A stretch of 64,000 nucleotides of DNA. Source: Parapristionchus giblindavisi (lineage: Eukaryota; Nematoda; Chromadorea; Rhabditida; Diplogasteridae). The stretch lies in assembly GCA_943737045.1 (NCBI GenBank), contig CALSFV010000286.1, forward strand, positions 440,777 through 504,776, read 5' to 3'. The notes under the pieces are model-generated. The model was given only the letters and a program-made list of their open reading frames with translations, was not told the origin of the DNA and made no database searches. Below are positions 25,201-44,755 of the stretch, one piece after another; within the stretch, counting starts at the first letter, position 1, and every line of letters begins with the position of its first letter. The position numbers and the translations under genes were made by a program.

Positions 25201-26430
25201 TTGTGGATAGATAGACTAGATGGGTGGAGATGAGAGCTATAACGATACAGTTGGAGAATGCAAGTTGTCTATGGATGATGTGGATAGATAAAATTGAAAA
25301 GAATAGTACGGGTTATGCCTTGACACGATGGCTATGGATGATATTGATATTGATGTGTATTTTTCAGGCCCGAGACATCTCCCTCCCAATTCTCGAGTGA
25401 AAAGACTGGTAGAGGACCATTGGCGAACAATTGGAGGAACAATGTCGAGCCGGTAAGCAATCGATATTTTGAAAAATGAAATTTTTAAAATGAGAATAGT
25501 ACTGTGGAAGCTAGTCATTCCTTGAGTTGACGCATATGTTGTCCAAAATTTGTCTAAAATTCTATCTACATATGACTACTAGAAGTAGGAGAACAAAGAT
25601 AAAAATCCTGTCATATCTTTTCTAATTTTATCTTTCTTTCCAATATTTGTTGTAAAGAAGAAAAAGAAGATTGGCATGAAACCGTTCGAGGGTGATTGGA
25701 GAACCGAAGTAGAGCCGGTCTGTTCGAGTATACTGTAACCTCCGAAGACTACCGTAGTCTTTTGGAGGCGCTAAATTTGAATTTGAATTGATCTCCGATT
25801 TACAGGTTATGTGCGCATACAAGCTTGTGACGGTGCACTTCAAGTGGTTTGGATTCCAACAGATGGTCGAGAGTTTTGCCCATAAGGTACAGTAGATGAT
25901 GAGTAGATATTGATTGATTCATGGTAGCGTATGCCGTTAGTCTGTATCTGTGAAAGTTGGTAAACTTGACTTCACAACCGTAAGCGGAGGCGTTGTCTCT
26001 ACCTATTCTTGTTTCCCTTGAGTTTGTCGGTTTGCCAATGTTCATGGATACTGTCTCTGTTTTACTGCCTAGGGATATATTCTGTTTGTTTCCTTTGTGA
26101 AATTCGTGTCCAGTCGACGTTTTCGTGTTTCACGTTCTTTTTTATTCTAACATTATTATATTATAATCAATGGATATCACTGATAAAAAAGAGTATGTAT
26201 TTCAGCAATATCCTCGTCTCTTCTCCAAGTTCCATCGTGAGGTTTTCTGTTGGATTGACGAGTGGATCACACTCACCATGGCTGATATTCGTGCCATTGA
26301 AGAAAAGGTACGGTAGATTATCGATTGCTTGACGTTACCATGAACTGATTTTCTATTTGCATCCTTTCAGGCCCAAAAGGAATTGGAAGAGGCGCGAAAG
26401 AACGGCACTGTTCGAGGAATGACAGCGTAG
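22222..26430 (+). CDS. Class I phosphatidylinositol transfer protein
   Basis: Cytosolic protein that carries phosphatidylinositol and phosphatidylcholine between membranes (family knowledge). Eleven exons (22222-22238, 22832-22934, 23132-23227, 24733-24789, 24852-24968, 25022-25116, 25368-25452, 25658-25717, 25806-25886, 26206-26307, 26371-26430) join in frame to 290 residues, close to the 270 of vertebrate PITP-alpha. Recognisable blocks are [20 protein letters not shown] at the N-terminus, [83 protein letters not shown] and the C-terminal TVRGMTA. No membrane domain follows, so this is the soluble class I form rather than the RdgB type. A short Lys-rich exon (25658-25717) lengthens the regulatory loop. 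Confidence 0.95.
23755..23795 (+). repeat. Dispersed repeat, GGGCGTGCTGAGGTCCC family, copy 1
   Basis: TCTGGGCGTGCTGAGGTCCC followed by a spacer, CAAGG and GCAT in a PITP intron recurs at 48086-48123 in an ASCC2 intron. The match is short and its extent is undefined. Confidence 0.5.
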
Positions 26431-28203
26431 AGTGATCTACCCGATTGGATGTTGTATTGATTGATTGACTCTTTTAAGGGACCGTAATTGATCAATCGAT
26501 ATTGTCACCTCTATTGTGTTGATTCCTATCGCTCTCTGTTCCTCTTCCTCCACTATCCATCCATCCCCTCTCAATCCCCTCACTCGTACTTGCTACCAAC
26601 AATGAAGTATTTGTCCCGCCTAATTTATCGATCGATTATTGATTTTCCACATTGAACCTATATGCCTATTGCTGCTAATATATGTTATTTAATTCAATTC
26701 ATTATACTCTATCGACTGGATTTTCGACCCTATATATCATGCACTTTCTTACCTTCGTAGCTCTTGTCCTACCGTATCATCGATACCTACAATAAGCTTT
26801 GTTGAGTTTGAACTGTCTTTACGCAAAATATAGTCAAGCTGCAATCAACTTTTATTTCTCTGTCTCTTGTATTTCGCATTACCTTGGTGTAGGGACCAGT
26901 GCTCCTCCTCAAACGATTGTACTATCTCTAAGAGGCTAGGATTAATTTATTTATTAAATTAAACAAATTTTCAGCCCACTTTGACCACCCAGCTACTCCT
27001 TTTGTCTGTTCCTTTCATATTGATATAATTCCACAAATATTATACAGAGCTAGCGTTGTTATTTATTCATTGTATACGTGAATTTTGCACCGTCTCAGTC
27101 TACCCCCTTTCCGAGTTCATTCTTATTTCTCCTCTTCCCCTATCCTCTTGAGGTATTTTTAGAGGTTTTCCCCCATTTTGAACACTATTACACTCCTGGG
27201 AGGCGATAAGTTTCACCTCAAACTTGGGTGTTTACAAGGTCCACGAAACTTGTCGCCTAGCACTGTCCAAGAGTGTTCGAAATGGTGATTCCCTCGCAGT
27301 GCCGTGCCGTTCCCCCCACTCTCTCCCGTTCTTTATATAGGCCCGGTTCGTCTTTTATCCACGTTTCTCATGTTTTTGTGACAAGTTTTCATCCCCATTT
27401 CCATCTCTATGTTTAGCAGAACTTGTAGACATACCTATATGGACTCTTTGTTCCTATTTTCATCCCGGCTCTAAATACATTTTATATTCAATGTAAAGTT
27501 ACACGTAGATTATGTCCATATTTCATTCGTTCATTTTCTCCATTTTCCCGTTTTGTTTCTTCAAAGTTTTAGATAATAGAGTCGGTATAAAGATATTTCT
27601 GATCATATCGATTAACTTTCAAAGTCATTATTCGATAGATATCAGCAGTTTTTCATTATCTGCTTTGAACTATCTGCTTACTAACAATGTCCCCACCATA
27701 AACTACAGTAATCCTATACTTGATCATATTGAAATTGGCTCTCTAGTCTCTAGTTTACCGCCATTTCATCTCTGGTTGGGTCCCTGAAATCACTCTTCCC
27801 ACTATCATTGTCATGCTGTTTGGACGTTTTAAATGGTCGGAGGGTCGATCATTGGTTTGAAAACTACTAGCGACCTTGAGTGGACGAATAAGTGAGAGGA
27901 GTCTCCTTGACGATGGATAGTATCGATATAGCTGTAGCGGAGTGAAACTGTTCCCTGCAAAGTGTGTGTCTTGCTATCTTTCTATCTCTATCTGCCTATC
28001 TTTTCCCCTCTTACTATCTAACGGTCTACTATCGACCATGCTCACTCTGTTTTTCATGTTTGCCCATCCTATCGATTCCACGTTTTCATCCAATTAGTCT
28101 TTACCAAAATGTCTAATCTGTCTACCCCTTTACTAACCTAACCTGACAATCAGTCAATCAATGTATTGTATTGTATGTATATCGTTAAAGGCGTGTAATA
28201 TAA
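26431..28203. other. Intergenic between PITP and ALDH7A1
   Basis: AT- and pyrimidine-rich sequence holding the PITP 3' untranslated region and the ALDH7A1 promoter. The only distinct structure I see is the inverted repeat at 27173-27285. No coding exon is supported. Confidence 0.6.
27173..27285. repeat. Small inverted-repeat element (MITE-like)
   Basis: The left arm contains CATTTTGAACACT and GGAGGCGATAAGTTTC. The right arm contains GAAACTTGTCGCC and AGTGTTCGAAATGG. The arms are imperfect complements around a spacer of about 25 bp, with a clear stem over the central GGCGATAAGTTTC. Confidence 0.65.
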
Positions 28204-35511
<7,308 letters not shown>

Positions 35512-36047
35512 TCGGGCTTGGACACTATCCCGCTAGCTCCGCTCCTTTTTCTTTGGGATACGGTAGCTCTACCCATCTATCTACTATTGTATGATTCATG
35601 ATCACTGTTTATTTATAATGGTAGTTGACGCTTGCCTTAGCTCACTATCCCCTTAGGTTCACATTTTGTTTCTGTTTTCTCCTTCCATTCTCATTAATCG
35701 ATTAATTGATTGTTCTAGCCATATTGGTTTACGATTATCGATTGATTGCCTCGAGGTTGTATACTCTTCTCTACTCTTCTGCCATTTGTACTTTATCGAT
35801 TGATATTGTTTTCGTTGATTTCTTGTTTATGTCTCGGTTTTTTTCTTATATTTTCCTCGTGAACCCTTTTACCGTTAATAAAATTGTTTTTAATATAAAT
35901 CACTGTGCAAAGCTTGGCTACATGTCGATGTCATTGATATACTCATTGTCAAGGGGGGGTCTCTCAACGATCGCCTCATTACGGTAGATACTGGTTGGTC
36001 GTGTGTTTCGTGTTCTGATCGCCTCTATTCCTGTACGGAGTTCATTG
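35512..36047. other. Intergenic, ALDH7A1 3' region and S9 peptidase 5' region
   Basis: AT-rich sequence with AATAAA at about 35877 as a candidate polyadenylation signal. No further gene or repeat was recognised. Confidence 0.5.
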
Positions 36048-39000
36048 ATGACGTCATCGTCATCCCCCACCACTGCTCCCTATGGAAGCTGGACGTCGAA
36101 TCTGACGCCTGAGGCCTTTGGCCAAGGGAACTGTGGACGGCCAGGAGAGGTCAAGGTTCATGGAGGTATGGTTGTAGTTATGAGTGAAGATGGTGTGGAT
36201 TAGAGAAGGAAGCAACTGATGGTGACAGCAATGGTGGTGTAGAAGTATGAAGAGATAGCTATAATTAAAGGACACAGGGAGAGCGCAAAATGCCAAAAAA
36301 AAATTACGGTATGGTGCACCTTGGTGTACTCACATTGTCTGCGCTCTCTCACTTTTCCATACTCTCTTCGCTCTACCTTTACCTCTGTCACACCATTATC
36401 GCTGTCGAAGCGTTGTAAAGGATGATTGGTCAATAAAAAATATTGATTGTTCATCATTACTATTTCTATTATATCTTACCAACCAATAGAGCTTTGATTA
36501 CATTGAATACTGTCGTGACCTCCTTCAATATAGAGATTGCCATCCAATAATTGTATCTCGATCGTTATAGAGAACGTCTTCTGGATTGAGTCCAACATTG
36601 AAACGGGCAAGAAGGAGTTGTACGAAGCTGTAGGAGGAGTGGAGAGTGCGAGGAGAAGATGGGCTGATGGATACAGTGTACAGAATGGAGGTATACGATT
36701 GGTTTATTGATTGATTGTATGATCCTACCGTTATCTAAACTACCAGATTTATAGTGGGTCACAGTAGAACTACTGTAGCTTTAGATTACTGTAGATTAAG
36801 CCAATTAGCCTGACAACGTTACTATTCCCCTAAAGCCATAGGTGGGCGCGTGAGAACGAATTTTTTTGACGCACAGCCTTTCCTTCCCATCGGGTCATGC
36901 GCATAGCCGTGCCTCGCAGGGAAAGTGGAAAATTTTCAGTCGAATCTACGAAAAATAAACTCGGCTTATCCATGCGCACTGCCTTGTCTCTCGATTCCCT
37001 AGTATGCGCGCAGCCTTTCCCCCTGTGTGCCCACCTATGCCTAAAGCGTTCAATGATGATCGCTTCTTCGTTTTCATGATATATTCATAAATTCTATTCT
37101 CTATCATATATCGATCCTCACATTATGACGGTATGAATATGTATGTTCTCTATAGTCCACGAGTACGGTGGTGGTTCATACGTCGTTCTGCCAACGGGCG
37201 CCGTCCTCTTCACTACTGTAGATGGTGTCTTCATACAAACCACGCCCACCGATGAACCCACCAAGGTACGTCCTGATATCGATTGATTGATGACCTACCG
37301 TAATCCACTAAGATGTTCAATATCGATCGCATCGATCTTGTACTGATGTTGTCTGTATCAATATATAGTTTCCTATTCAGATTACTGTACTTTAGGCGAT
37401 TTCGATCAATCAATAACGTTATTGCAGTTGCTCGATTCGCTGAACAAGACGAGACGCTACGCGGACTTCCATATCACTCCCGATAATGCGCACTTTCTCG
37501 CAGTAGAGGAGGTATACGGTATATGACGATTATTGACTGATTTCTGGTCGGGATGAATATTGCACAAACTCATTTGTTAATGCATATTAGTCTATAGCCC
37601 AACATGTAATCACCAGGATGATTGATAGTTTGATGCAATCAATTGTCGGGCTGCCCCTCACTTTTGGGTTTTCTTTGGCCGTTGAGCAACAGCAGTGATG
37701 GCTTGTGAGTATCCTCGACTCTATAAAGGCAGCTGGCATCCAAAAATTTCGATTCGAAATAGTTAAAATAGTTGATCTCATGTTGATACGCTCAAAGAAC
37801 TATTCAGAAATATGTACTTGAAAGTTTGAAAAGAAACTGGTAAGAAGTTGGATTACTGTAGCCTGCTCCACACCACGTGCGAGGTTTCCGAGCTACAGAA
37901 TGCTAACTCCATCGAGAAGTTCAAAAATGCCCATTATTGAGTTTTATTCTTCATAATTCCCCACTGCGGATAGAATAATCGGAACTTCTTTGATTTCTGG
38001 CCCAGCCCCTACGTTCACCCCCCCCCCCCTCCCCATTTCGATCTTTTCGATCGAATGGAGGGGTCGTCCTCCTTACTGGGACGATGTCCACGGGGGCGAA
38101 ATGCGAAATGACTGAACCTGAAAGGAGGAATCGAATGCTTTTATAGGGGGAATTTGGTGATATGGAAATGAAATTGGATTAGGATGATAGAGTATGGGAA
38201 AAGAGGAAACTCTCATTTCACCATTCTATCAATCATGATGCGGTTGGTTTTACCACAACCGAGAAAAGGATCTGTTACTACGAGAAATGAATAATGAGGA
38301 ATGAGAAATGACTAGCATTAATCTGTAATATCACCTGGGCCAGAAATCAAAGAAGTGCCGAATAATCATCAAAACATTCAATTTTATGACGTCTCCAAAA
38401 AGTTGGTGTGGCCATTAGGAAAAGGCTCCCGATAATTGGAGCAGACTAGTTTTTTTAACTGCGCCGTGCTTCTTACCAGAGAATTCTTATGATATAAGCT
38501 TTATATATTTCGAAACAGAATTTCAAGCTCTTTTATATGAGATCAACTTGTTTTCGTTTCCCGGTCCCTTTAAGTGCCTGTGGGTATACAAGCCTAAATA
38601 TACACGGCGGTTCATTGGAGGGAAATCCCTACATTTAACTTTGTCTTGCATCCTCCCGCACTTAAAAATCGGCAAAGTTGATTTGCACCGGGCGGGATTA
38701 CGGTGTTCGGATCGCTAAACAAAACTTCTTTCCACCATCTCTTCATGTTCTCTAGCTCGCTCTGTCCGCCACCAGATCTTCAAGAAAGAGTGCTCCTCCA
38801 TGCTTGCCATAACCCCTCAAAGCCATTGTTCGCAGTCAAGAACATCACAGTTCTCCCATGCCCTATGTGCAATCCCGATGCAAACCACATGTAGAACATA
38901 TGGGGCATCCTGATTAGTCGTGTGCACAAGAACACCAAACAGTATGCATCCGTTGCCGAGTTGAAGGCTGCCATAAAAAAGGAGTGGTGCGACCTCGAGC

Positions 39001-42000
39001 CTCAAGTGATTTCTGTCCTCTATAGGAGGACGCCCAATCGCATCTTCGGTCCATTCTCGAGGAAGGGCCATAAGATTTATTACTAACCTATTGTTGACCC
39101 GTTGTTGCTATGCAGAAGTTTGAAAATATTAGTTACTTCTGAAAAAAATCAGGGTGTCCTATCATTATGTCACGGAAAAATTTCGAAATATTATTATTTT
39201 CTCGTTGACCGGGAAATTGAATATTCTCATACGTGGGCTACCTAAGTTATCCAATGACAAATGGTATATACATCTTTTGTTTTCCATTCACCATTCGGCC
39301 GGAATTACAAAATTTTAGGGGTGTCCTATCATTATGTCGAGCACTGTATCATATAACCCCTATCTTCAGGTGCACGCTCCCTATGTCCCTCCAGCTGCAG
39401 CTGCAACATCTTCATGTGGAGCGTTGCCTGAAGGCGACACGAACGAACCGCATCCACAGCCGGAGAATAGACTGATCGCCGTTGATTTCGCCACCCAGCA
39501 AATCCGGGTTGTGGTGAGTGACACTTCGCTGCTCCGATTTTGCAGGGTAGTATTACAGTAAGTATGGCGCAAAAAGTAACTTACTGTTTACTTACCTTTC
39601 GGCTATTAATTCACGAAATAGCGAAACAATAATAAACTAAGAAGCAAGTTACTTTTTATATTACCCTGCAAAACCGGAGTGTGGATTAACGTATCTTAAA
39701 GTGTTCTTACAATCCGTCTATGTACATTACAGAAGAGTGGTTGTGACTTCTACGCGGCACCGCGTATCTCACCGTGTGGAACGTATGCGTCGTGGATGCA
39801 ATGGAACCATAACAATATGGTCAGTCATACCGTAATTTTTGCAATATGATATTACTGTCAGCAGTGGTACTGACGTGTGAGGCGAACATTATTTACCGTA
39901 TATAGATTGTTCAATTGTTTACATCTAATTATTACATGTTTCTGATTATACAATATGATTGTTGTTACCTTTTGCATCTAGAGTTCTACAAGAAATCAAC
40001 AGGGTGAGTCTTATGGCGCACTAAAAAATAGTGGAAAACGGAAAATGGCGACTTTCCGGGGTCTAAAAAAGTACACTGGAAAACCGAAAATGGAAACTCG
40101 AAATTTGAATTCGCGGGCGCGAATAAGGCGCGGGAATTCAATTTCTGACTTTCTAGCTGCGATTTTCTGCGGTTATAAAACTTATATAAAGCCGAAATTT
40201 CATTTTTCGACCTTTATGAAGCGTAGGAACTTGAATTCCTACTTAACATCCTTTTTAAACCGCAGAAAACCGCATTTGGATTGCCAGAATTTGAATTCCC
40301 GCACCTTTTTTCGCGCCCGCGAATTCAAATTTTCGAGTTTCCAGGTGCTTTTTTAGACCCTGGAAAGTCGCCATTTTCCGTTTTCCACTATTTTTTAGTG
40401 CGCCATAATGGCATAAATGGGCTATGATATTTTTAAACACCAGACTAAAGATCGATTGTTGAAGTACCGTGTAATTAGTGGTTTATGAGTACATTCCAAT
40501 GAATATTTCAACGTTCTCTTCATTGCAGCCATGGGACGAGACAACCATCATTGTTCAGGAGACGTCGGCATTTATGAACGGGTGAGTACGGTAGGGCATA
40601 CCAGATCAGTATGCTAGGCTAACCAGACTTGTACGGTATGGCATATAAGGCCGGTATCAAATTTTTGCTCATCTGATGTTTCCTTCGAATTCATCTTTTT
40701 TTCATAATTTTCTTTCTTATTTTTATCTTTCATGCAGTAATGTACAAATCGGCAAAGAAAACCCCTGCCGAAGATATTGGTAGCATGCCCCATGAGATGG
40801 CCCATATTAGCTATTGGTGCCCTATCTCTTATTCTTAGACCCGTTTAAAATATGACTAAATATGGTTTGAAACAGTTCGATACGGTTGTTATTCCATGAA
40901 ATATATGTGATTTAGTAGAAGTTCGAGGGGAGGGTTCCCATCTCTCCTTATCGTGGATGTCATTCTAGTGGATGATTGATAGCGTTGGATTGGTTGCGTT
41001 GCTATTATGGTGTGCGTGCTTACAGTACTCCTGACGACGCGTCGAATTCGTCGGTGTGGCTGCGTCTGACGGGTGAAGGCAAGATGATAAACTTCCACGG
41101 TCCCAGCTGGAGTGTGGATGGTACGTAGGGAACGGAGGAGTACGGTAGAGGACGTTGAGGATACGGTATTCGTTGGTTCGTTACAGGACGCGGCGCACTT
41201 CGATTCCACTTTACGTGCGACGCGAAAGGCCACTGGAATGTGTATCAAATGACGGGATGGGAAGGACTCGTAAGAGAGGAACAAGGTTTGACTGTGGTTA
41301 TTGCCATTAAAGGCACATTCCGAGCTAATTTTGCTCTCCACTCTAGCCATGCTCTCACGTGGGCAAAGGAAGCGAGAGAGTGTGGCCAGAGCGGAGAGTT
41401 TCAAATTAGCTCATGGTGTTGCTTTAATCTATTATATTTTTTTTGAATAACTCAAATTTCTTGAATTCACATTGGCAATCATCTCATCATCGTTACTTTC
41501 ATAGTTCGCCTGGTATGAATGACATGGTTGCTTTTCAGAGTCCGCACCGTGGCCCGAGCCCGAGAAATACGCCTACACTGGATTCGTCCGAAAGGGTACG
41601 ATGATTGATTGATTCCTGATCTTTGATCGTTTGATTATTTGATCTTTGATCTTTTAGGCCTCGCAGAACCCGTGAACATGCTCGCTCTCCCTGTCGATAT
41701 CGGATTCCCACCATGGAACTTTGCCGATCCTCAGTTTGCTGCTGGCCGCACGCACTCTGGTACTGTTTGTTCTTTGATCTTTGATCTTTGATAGATTGAT
41801 CTTTGATCTTTGTACAGTATTCAACGCGAGCGGTGTGTTGTACTCTCTAAAGGACGGTGAACTGGAACCGATTCATGCTGATCTTTCTCATAGAATTGTG
41901 TCAGAAGTTGAACAAGACTGGAACACTTTCTCGCATATGACGATCACTAACAGTGGAGTGGTATTGATTTATTTTGCTATGATTTGCATACCACACTATA

Positions 42001-44284
42001 ATCTGCCTGTCTTGCAGGTGTACTGTATCGCGTCAGGACCACTGCGTGCGGCTACGGTACTTAGGATCGATCTGAATACGGTACATAATGCCTGTAAATA
42101 CTTGAAATACACTCATATAGTATATTCTTTATTGAGTTCAGGACGAGGTTTTTAGTCTCCATTACGCAGATTAATGTTGTTCTTCTTTTCTGATTGAATA
42201 CATAATAATAATAACATTCTTCAGTCCCCCGTTAGGGTCTCTGCCGTTCGTCACTCCCGTGATCCTTCCTCCATCGAGGCATACGATATATCGATGCCCC
42301 GTCGATTACAATTCGAATCGGGAACTTTCTCCATCTATGGACAGTTTTATGAACCAAAGGTGAGATTAATGAGTGTAATGGAGCGGCGAAACTGGATCAT
42401 TGTTGTATTACAATATCTTGATTTCCTTAGATATTCAAGCAGACTATCTGCGTAAATCAGCCTTTGATCCCTAGTTTTATTGTACAAGTTTCCCGTTGAA
42501 CATCCATACCGTGCTCCTAGGGGAATGTGTGGTTACACAGTTTTGTTGGAGTTTGTAGTTTAAGTCAAAATTGCCCAAAATGGATGAAACGATGCAATAG
42601 ATTTGAGGAACAGTGCTTTGTTTCGAAAATAGGAGTGATTGACGGTATTTCTGACATCTCTTTGTTTTTCAGAACAGTCATTATCGTGGAAGGCCAGGCA
42701 CCCTTCCACCCGTCATCATCATGGGCCATTCCGGTCCCACTCTGCCATGCTCAACCGCACTCGATCTGAAGAAACAGTGAGTACAGTACCCCATGATTTC
42801 ACGACGATTCGTGATCGTGAACTGATTTTATTCCCATACTATACTGTAGGTTCTTCACGTCTCGCGGATTCGCCATCTTTGACGTCGCGTACCGAGGCAC
42901 GAGCAATTGCGGTCGCTTCTACAGACAGGCGTGAGTGTCTTCGTACTATCGATTGATTTATGTACTATTGATCGTTCTCATCGTAGTAACTAGCCAAGGC
43001 AGTGCAACTTTACATAGCACAAATAGGAATACAAATTATAATTATGACATATTTTGTGATAATTAACTGGCCTAGCAGTGATGATCCGCAGGACTTCATG
43101 TGCCTTGAATACCTTTCTCTGTTCTGTTGTTCATTTACCTTTCTCTCTGGATCAATCTTTGATCTTTGATCATTTTCAGTCTGAACGGTAAATGGGGCAT
43201 CGTGGACCGTGATGATCTGATGGAGGCTTCCGAACTACTCATCAAGATGAAATTAGTTGATGAGAAGAAGATATGTCTCATGGGAAGCTCATCATCGGGG
43301 TACGGTAGACTTATTTATTGATTTGATTTGACAGGGATACCATGGGTACTGTATCTGACAATTGTTTCTGCTAATGTGTCATGTTATATTCTTTACTATT
43401 CTTAGTTTAAGATATAGATTAAATTTTATTATACATCTAGATTCACTCTGTTGGCATGTGCCATCGAGGCTCCTCATCTCTTCTCGGCTGCCGTCTCCAT
43501 TTATGGAGTAGCCGATCTACTCGCACTGGTGAAGGTTAATATCGAAAGATCAATTTATTGATTATTCCATCAATGGATGTGCAGTACACATAACGTACCA
43601 ACTATCCAATGTCACCGCGCTAATCCTTTTTTTTCTGCTAGGGCCTTATTTATTAAAACTGGTAATAAAATAATTCGATTTTATTTCACAATTTGGTCTA
43701 TCTTTGATGGGCAATACCGTATCATATTTTCCGTTCAGGACACGCACAAATTCGAGATGGGCTACAACGAGACCCTGTTGGGCAAACTGCCGGAGGCCGA
43801 GGCAGAGTACAAGAAACGCAGTCCCTGTCTGCACGTCAACCAGTTGCGCACACCCGTTGCGTTCCTGCACGGAATGGAGGATACGGTAGCCCATCTCTTT
43901 CATATCGATTAATTTAACGTTTGATTGCTGTAGGTGGTGCCGGTCCAGCAGAGCATCGACATGTTCAAGCAGTTGCGCGATAGGGGAATCACGACTGGAT
44001 TGTTGCTGTTCCCGGGTACGGTAGTCGTTATTGATCGATCGAAGGGGTGGTTTCGGTAGTAGGCAATATTGATTGATTCAGGCGAAGGCCACGGATTCCG
44101 TAGCGCACAAGCGGTCAAGGAGAGCACTGAAGCTGCATACTTCTTCCTCTGTAAGGCCATTGGAATCGAGCCGAGTGTTACCTCCAAGGTACGGTAGTGA
44201 TCGATCCCTTATCAATTGATTGATTGGATACTCAATCAATATTTACAGATCGAGATCTACAATCTGAGGGAGTCAAAGGAGTGA
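36048..44284 (+). CDS. S9-family (prolyl oligopeptidase-like) serine peptidase
   Basis: Alpha/beta-hydrolase peptidase of the acylaminoacyl/dipeptidyl peptidase group. Twenty-two exons join in frame to 726 residues, starting [20 protein letters not shown]. The N-terminal half has the beta-propeller features of the family: APYGSW, an exon with [17 protein letters not shown], and [18 protein letters not shown]. The C-terminal catalytic domain shows [33 protein letters not shown], the nucleophile elbow [17 protein letters not shown] (split at 43299/43441), the acid-residue motif [15 protein letters not shown], and the catalytic His in PGEGHGF. The elbow has Ser where GxSxG usually has its second Gly. 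There is no signal peptide or membrane segment, so a cytosolic location is likely. The start at 36048 is the only in-frame ATG close upstream; a short upstream exon cannot be excluded. Confidence 0.9.
36837..37039 (+). mobile_element. hAT-type MITE, CATAGGTGGGC family, copy 1
   Basis: Terminal inverted repeats CATAGGTGGGC and GCCCACCTATG bound a 203-bp element. The 8 bp on each side are identical (CCTAAAGC), a perfect hAT-size target duplication. The interior includes ACGCACAGCCTTTCC and GCGCAGCCTTTCCCC. It lies in an intron of the S9 peptidase gene. A second copy in reverse orientation is at 53400-53592. Confidence 0.9.
37979..38360. repeat. Inverted-repeat element, about 380 bp
   Basis: The left end is TCGGAACTTCTTTGATTTCT followed by GGCCCAG. 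The right end is CTGGGCCAGAAATCAAAGAA followed by GTGCCGA. The arms differ at one position over about 27 bp. The interior has a C-rich run and GATCTTTTCGATCGAATGG. It is located in the long S9 peptidase intron. I could not find a clean target duplication. Confidence 0.8.
38700..39353 (+). pseudogene. Decayed Tc1/mariner transposase remnant
   Basis: An interrupted frame reads as the C-terminal third of a Tc1-family DDE transposase: PDANHM, then an in-frame stop, then [31 protein letters not shown] and [17 protein letters not shown] followed by a stop codon at 39084-39086. The block aligns with the family motif PDLNPIENLWG and the terminal PNR..R..KG region. Downstream, GTGTCCTATCATTATGTCGA followed by GCACTGTAT looks like a Tc1-type terminal repeat. 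An internal related copy lies at 39152. I see no matching left end, so the element is 5'-truncated and inactive. Confidence 0.75.
40011..40408. repeat. Long palindromic MITE-like element
   Basis: Left TTATGGCGCACTAAAAAATA and right TATTTTTTAGTGCGCCATAA are exact complements. The complementarity continues through GTGGAAAACGGAAAATGGCG and deeper (AATTTGAATTC), so most of the 398 bp can fold back. It is in an S9 peptidase intron. TA at both ends could be a mariner-type duplication, but the palindrome prevents a decision. Confidence 0.85.
41306..41428. repeat. Short palindromic repeat, AAAGGCAC family, copy 3
   Basis: Begins ATTAAAGGCACATTCCGAGC and ends GTGTTGCTTTAAT. CTAATTTTGCTCTCC pairs with GGAGAGTTTCAAATTAG, and CCATGCTCTC with GAGAGTGTGG. 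This is the best preserved of three copies in the window and lies in an S9 peptidase intron. Confidence 0.75.
43068..43120 (-). repeat. Dispersed repeat, GGCACACGAAGTCCTGCGGG family, copy 2
   Basis: CTGGCCTAGCAGTGATGATC followed by CGCAGGACTTCATGTGCCTT matches the copy at 13190 in the same orientation and those at 50018 and 59326 in reverse. It lies in an S9 peptidase intron. Confidence 0.55.
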
Positions 44285-44755
44285 AGAGGGAGTATTGATT
44301 AGTTTGTAGATTCCCTGTTGCATAATGTAATGTACGTTCTGAAAAAAATGTGATTTATATCTATTCTATTAATTTGTGATCGTTTTGAAAAGCGTGATAA
44401 AATACATTAATTATTTTATCACAAAATCTATTAGCCGTGCAATCACCAAGAAGTTAACGAGTAAACGAATACTATAGATAAGCTCTAGAATAAAATAAAG
44501 AAAACTAGGGATACCATCCAACCATAATACCATCACCGATGAATAAATCGATAGTGTTAATCATAGGTCGAATAGCTAGGTTATCGGTTTTCAAAATCCG
44601 GTCAGGTTTTTCGATTTTTTTGCATATTTGGCTCGAAATCCGGTTAGGTTTTTCGATTTAATGTGAAATTTTGGCTCGAAATCCGGTCAGGTTTGGTACT
44701 TTGTAACATACTTTTCGACCTATGGTGTTAATCAATAAATGAATCAATGACTACT
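44285..44755. other. Intergenic between convergent S9 peptidase and ASCC2 genes
   Basis: Shared 3' region of two convergent genes. It contains one hAT-type MITE (44562-44724), which ends 32 bp from the ASCC2 stop codon and could lie in its 3' untranslated region. Nothing else was recognised. Confidence 0.6.
44562..44724. mobile_element. hAT-type MITE, CATAGGTCGAA family, copy 1
   Basis: Terminal repeats CATAGGTCGAA and TTCGACCTATG bound the element, with perfect 8-bp target duplications GTGTTAAT on both sides. The interior carries repeated CTCGAAATCCGGTCAGG and GGTTTTTCGATTT units. Reverse orientation relative to the other two copies (51348-51509, 53032-53235). Confidence 0.93.
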
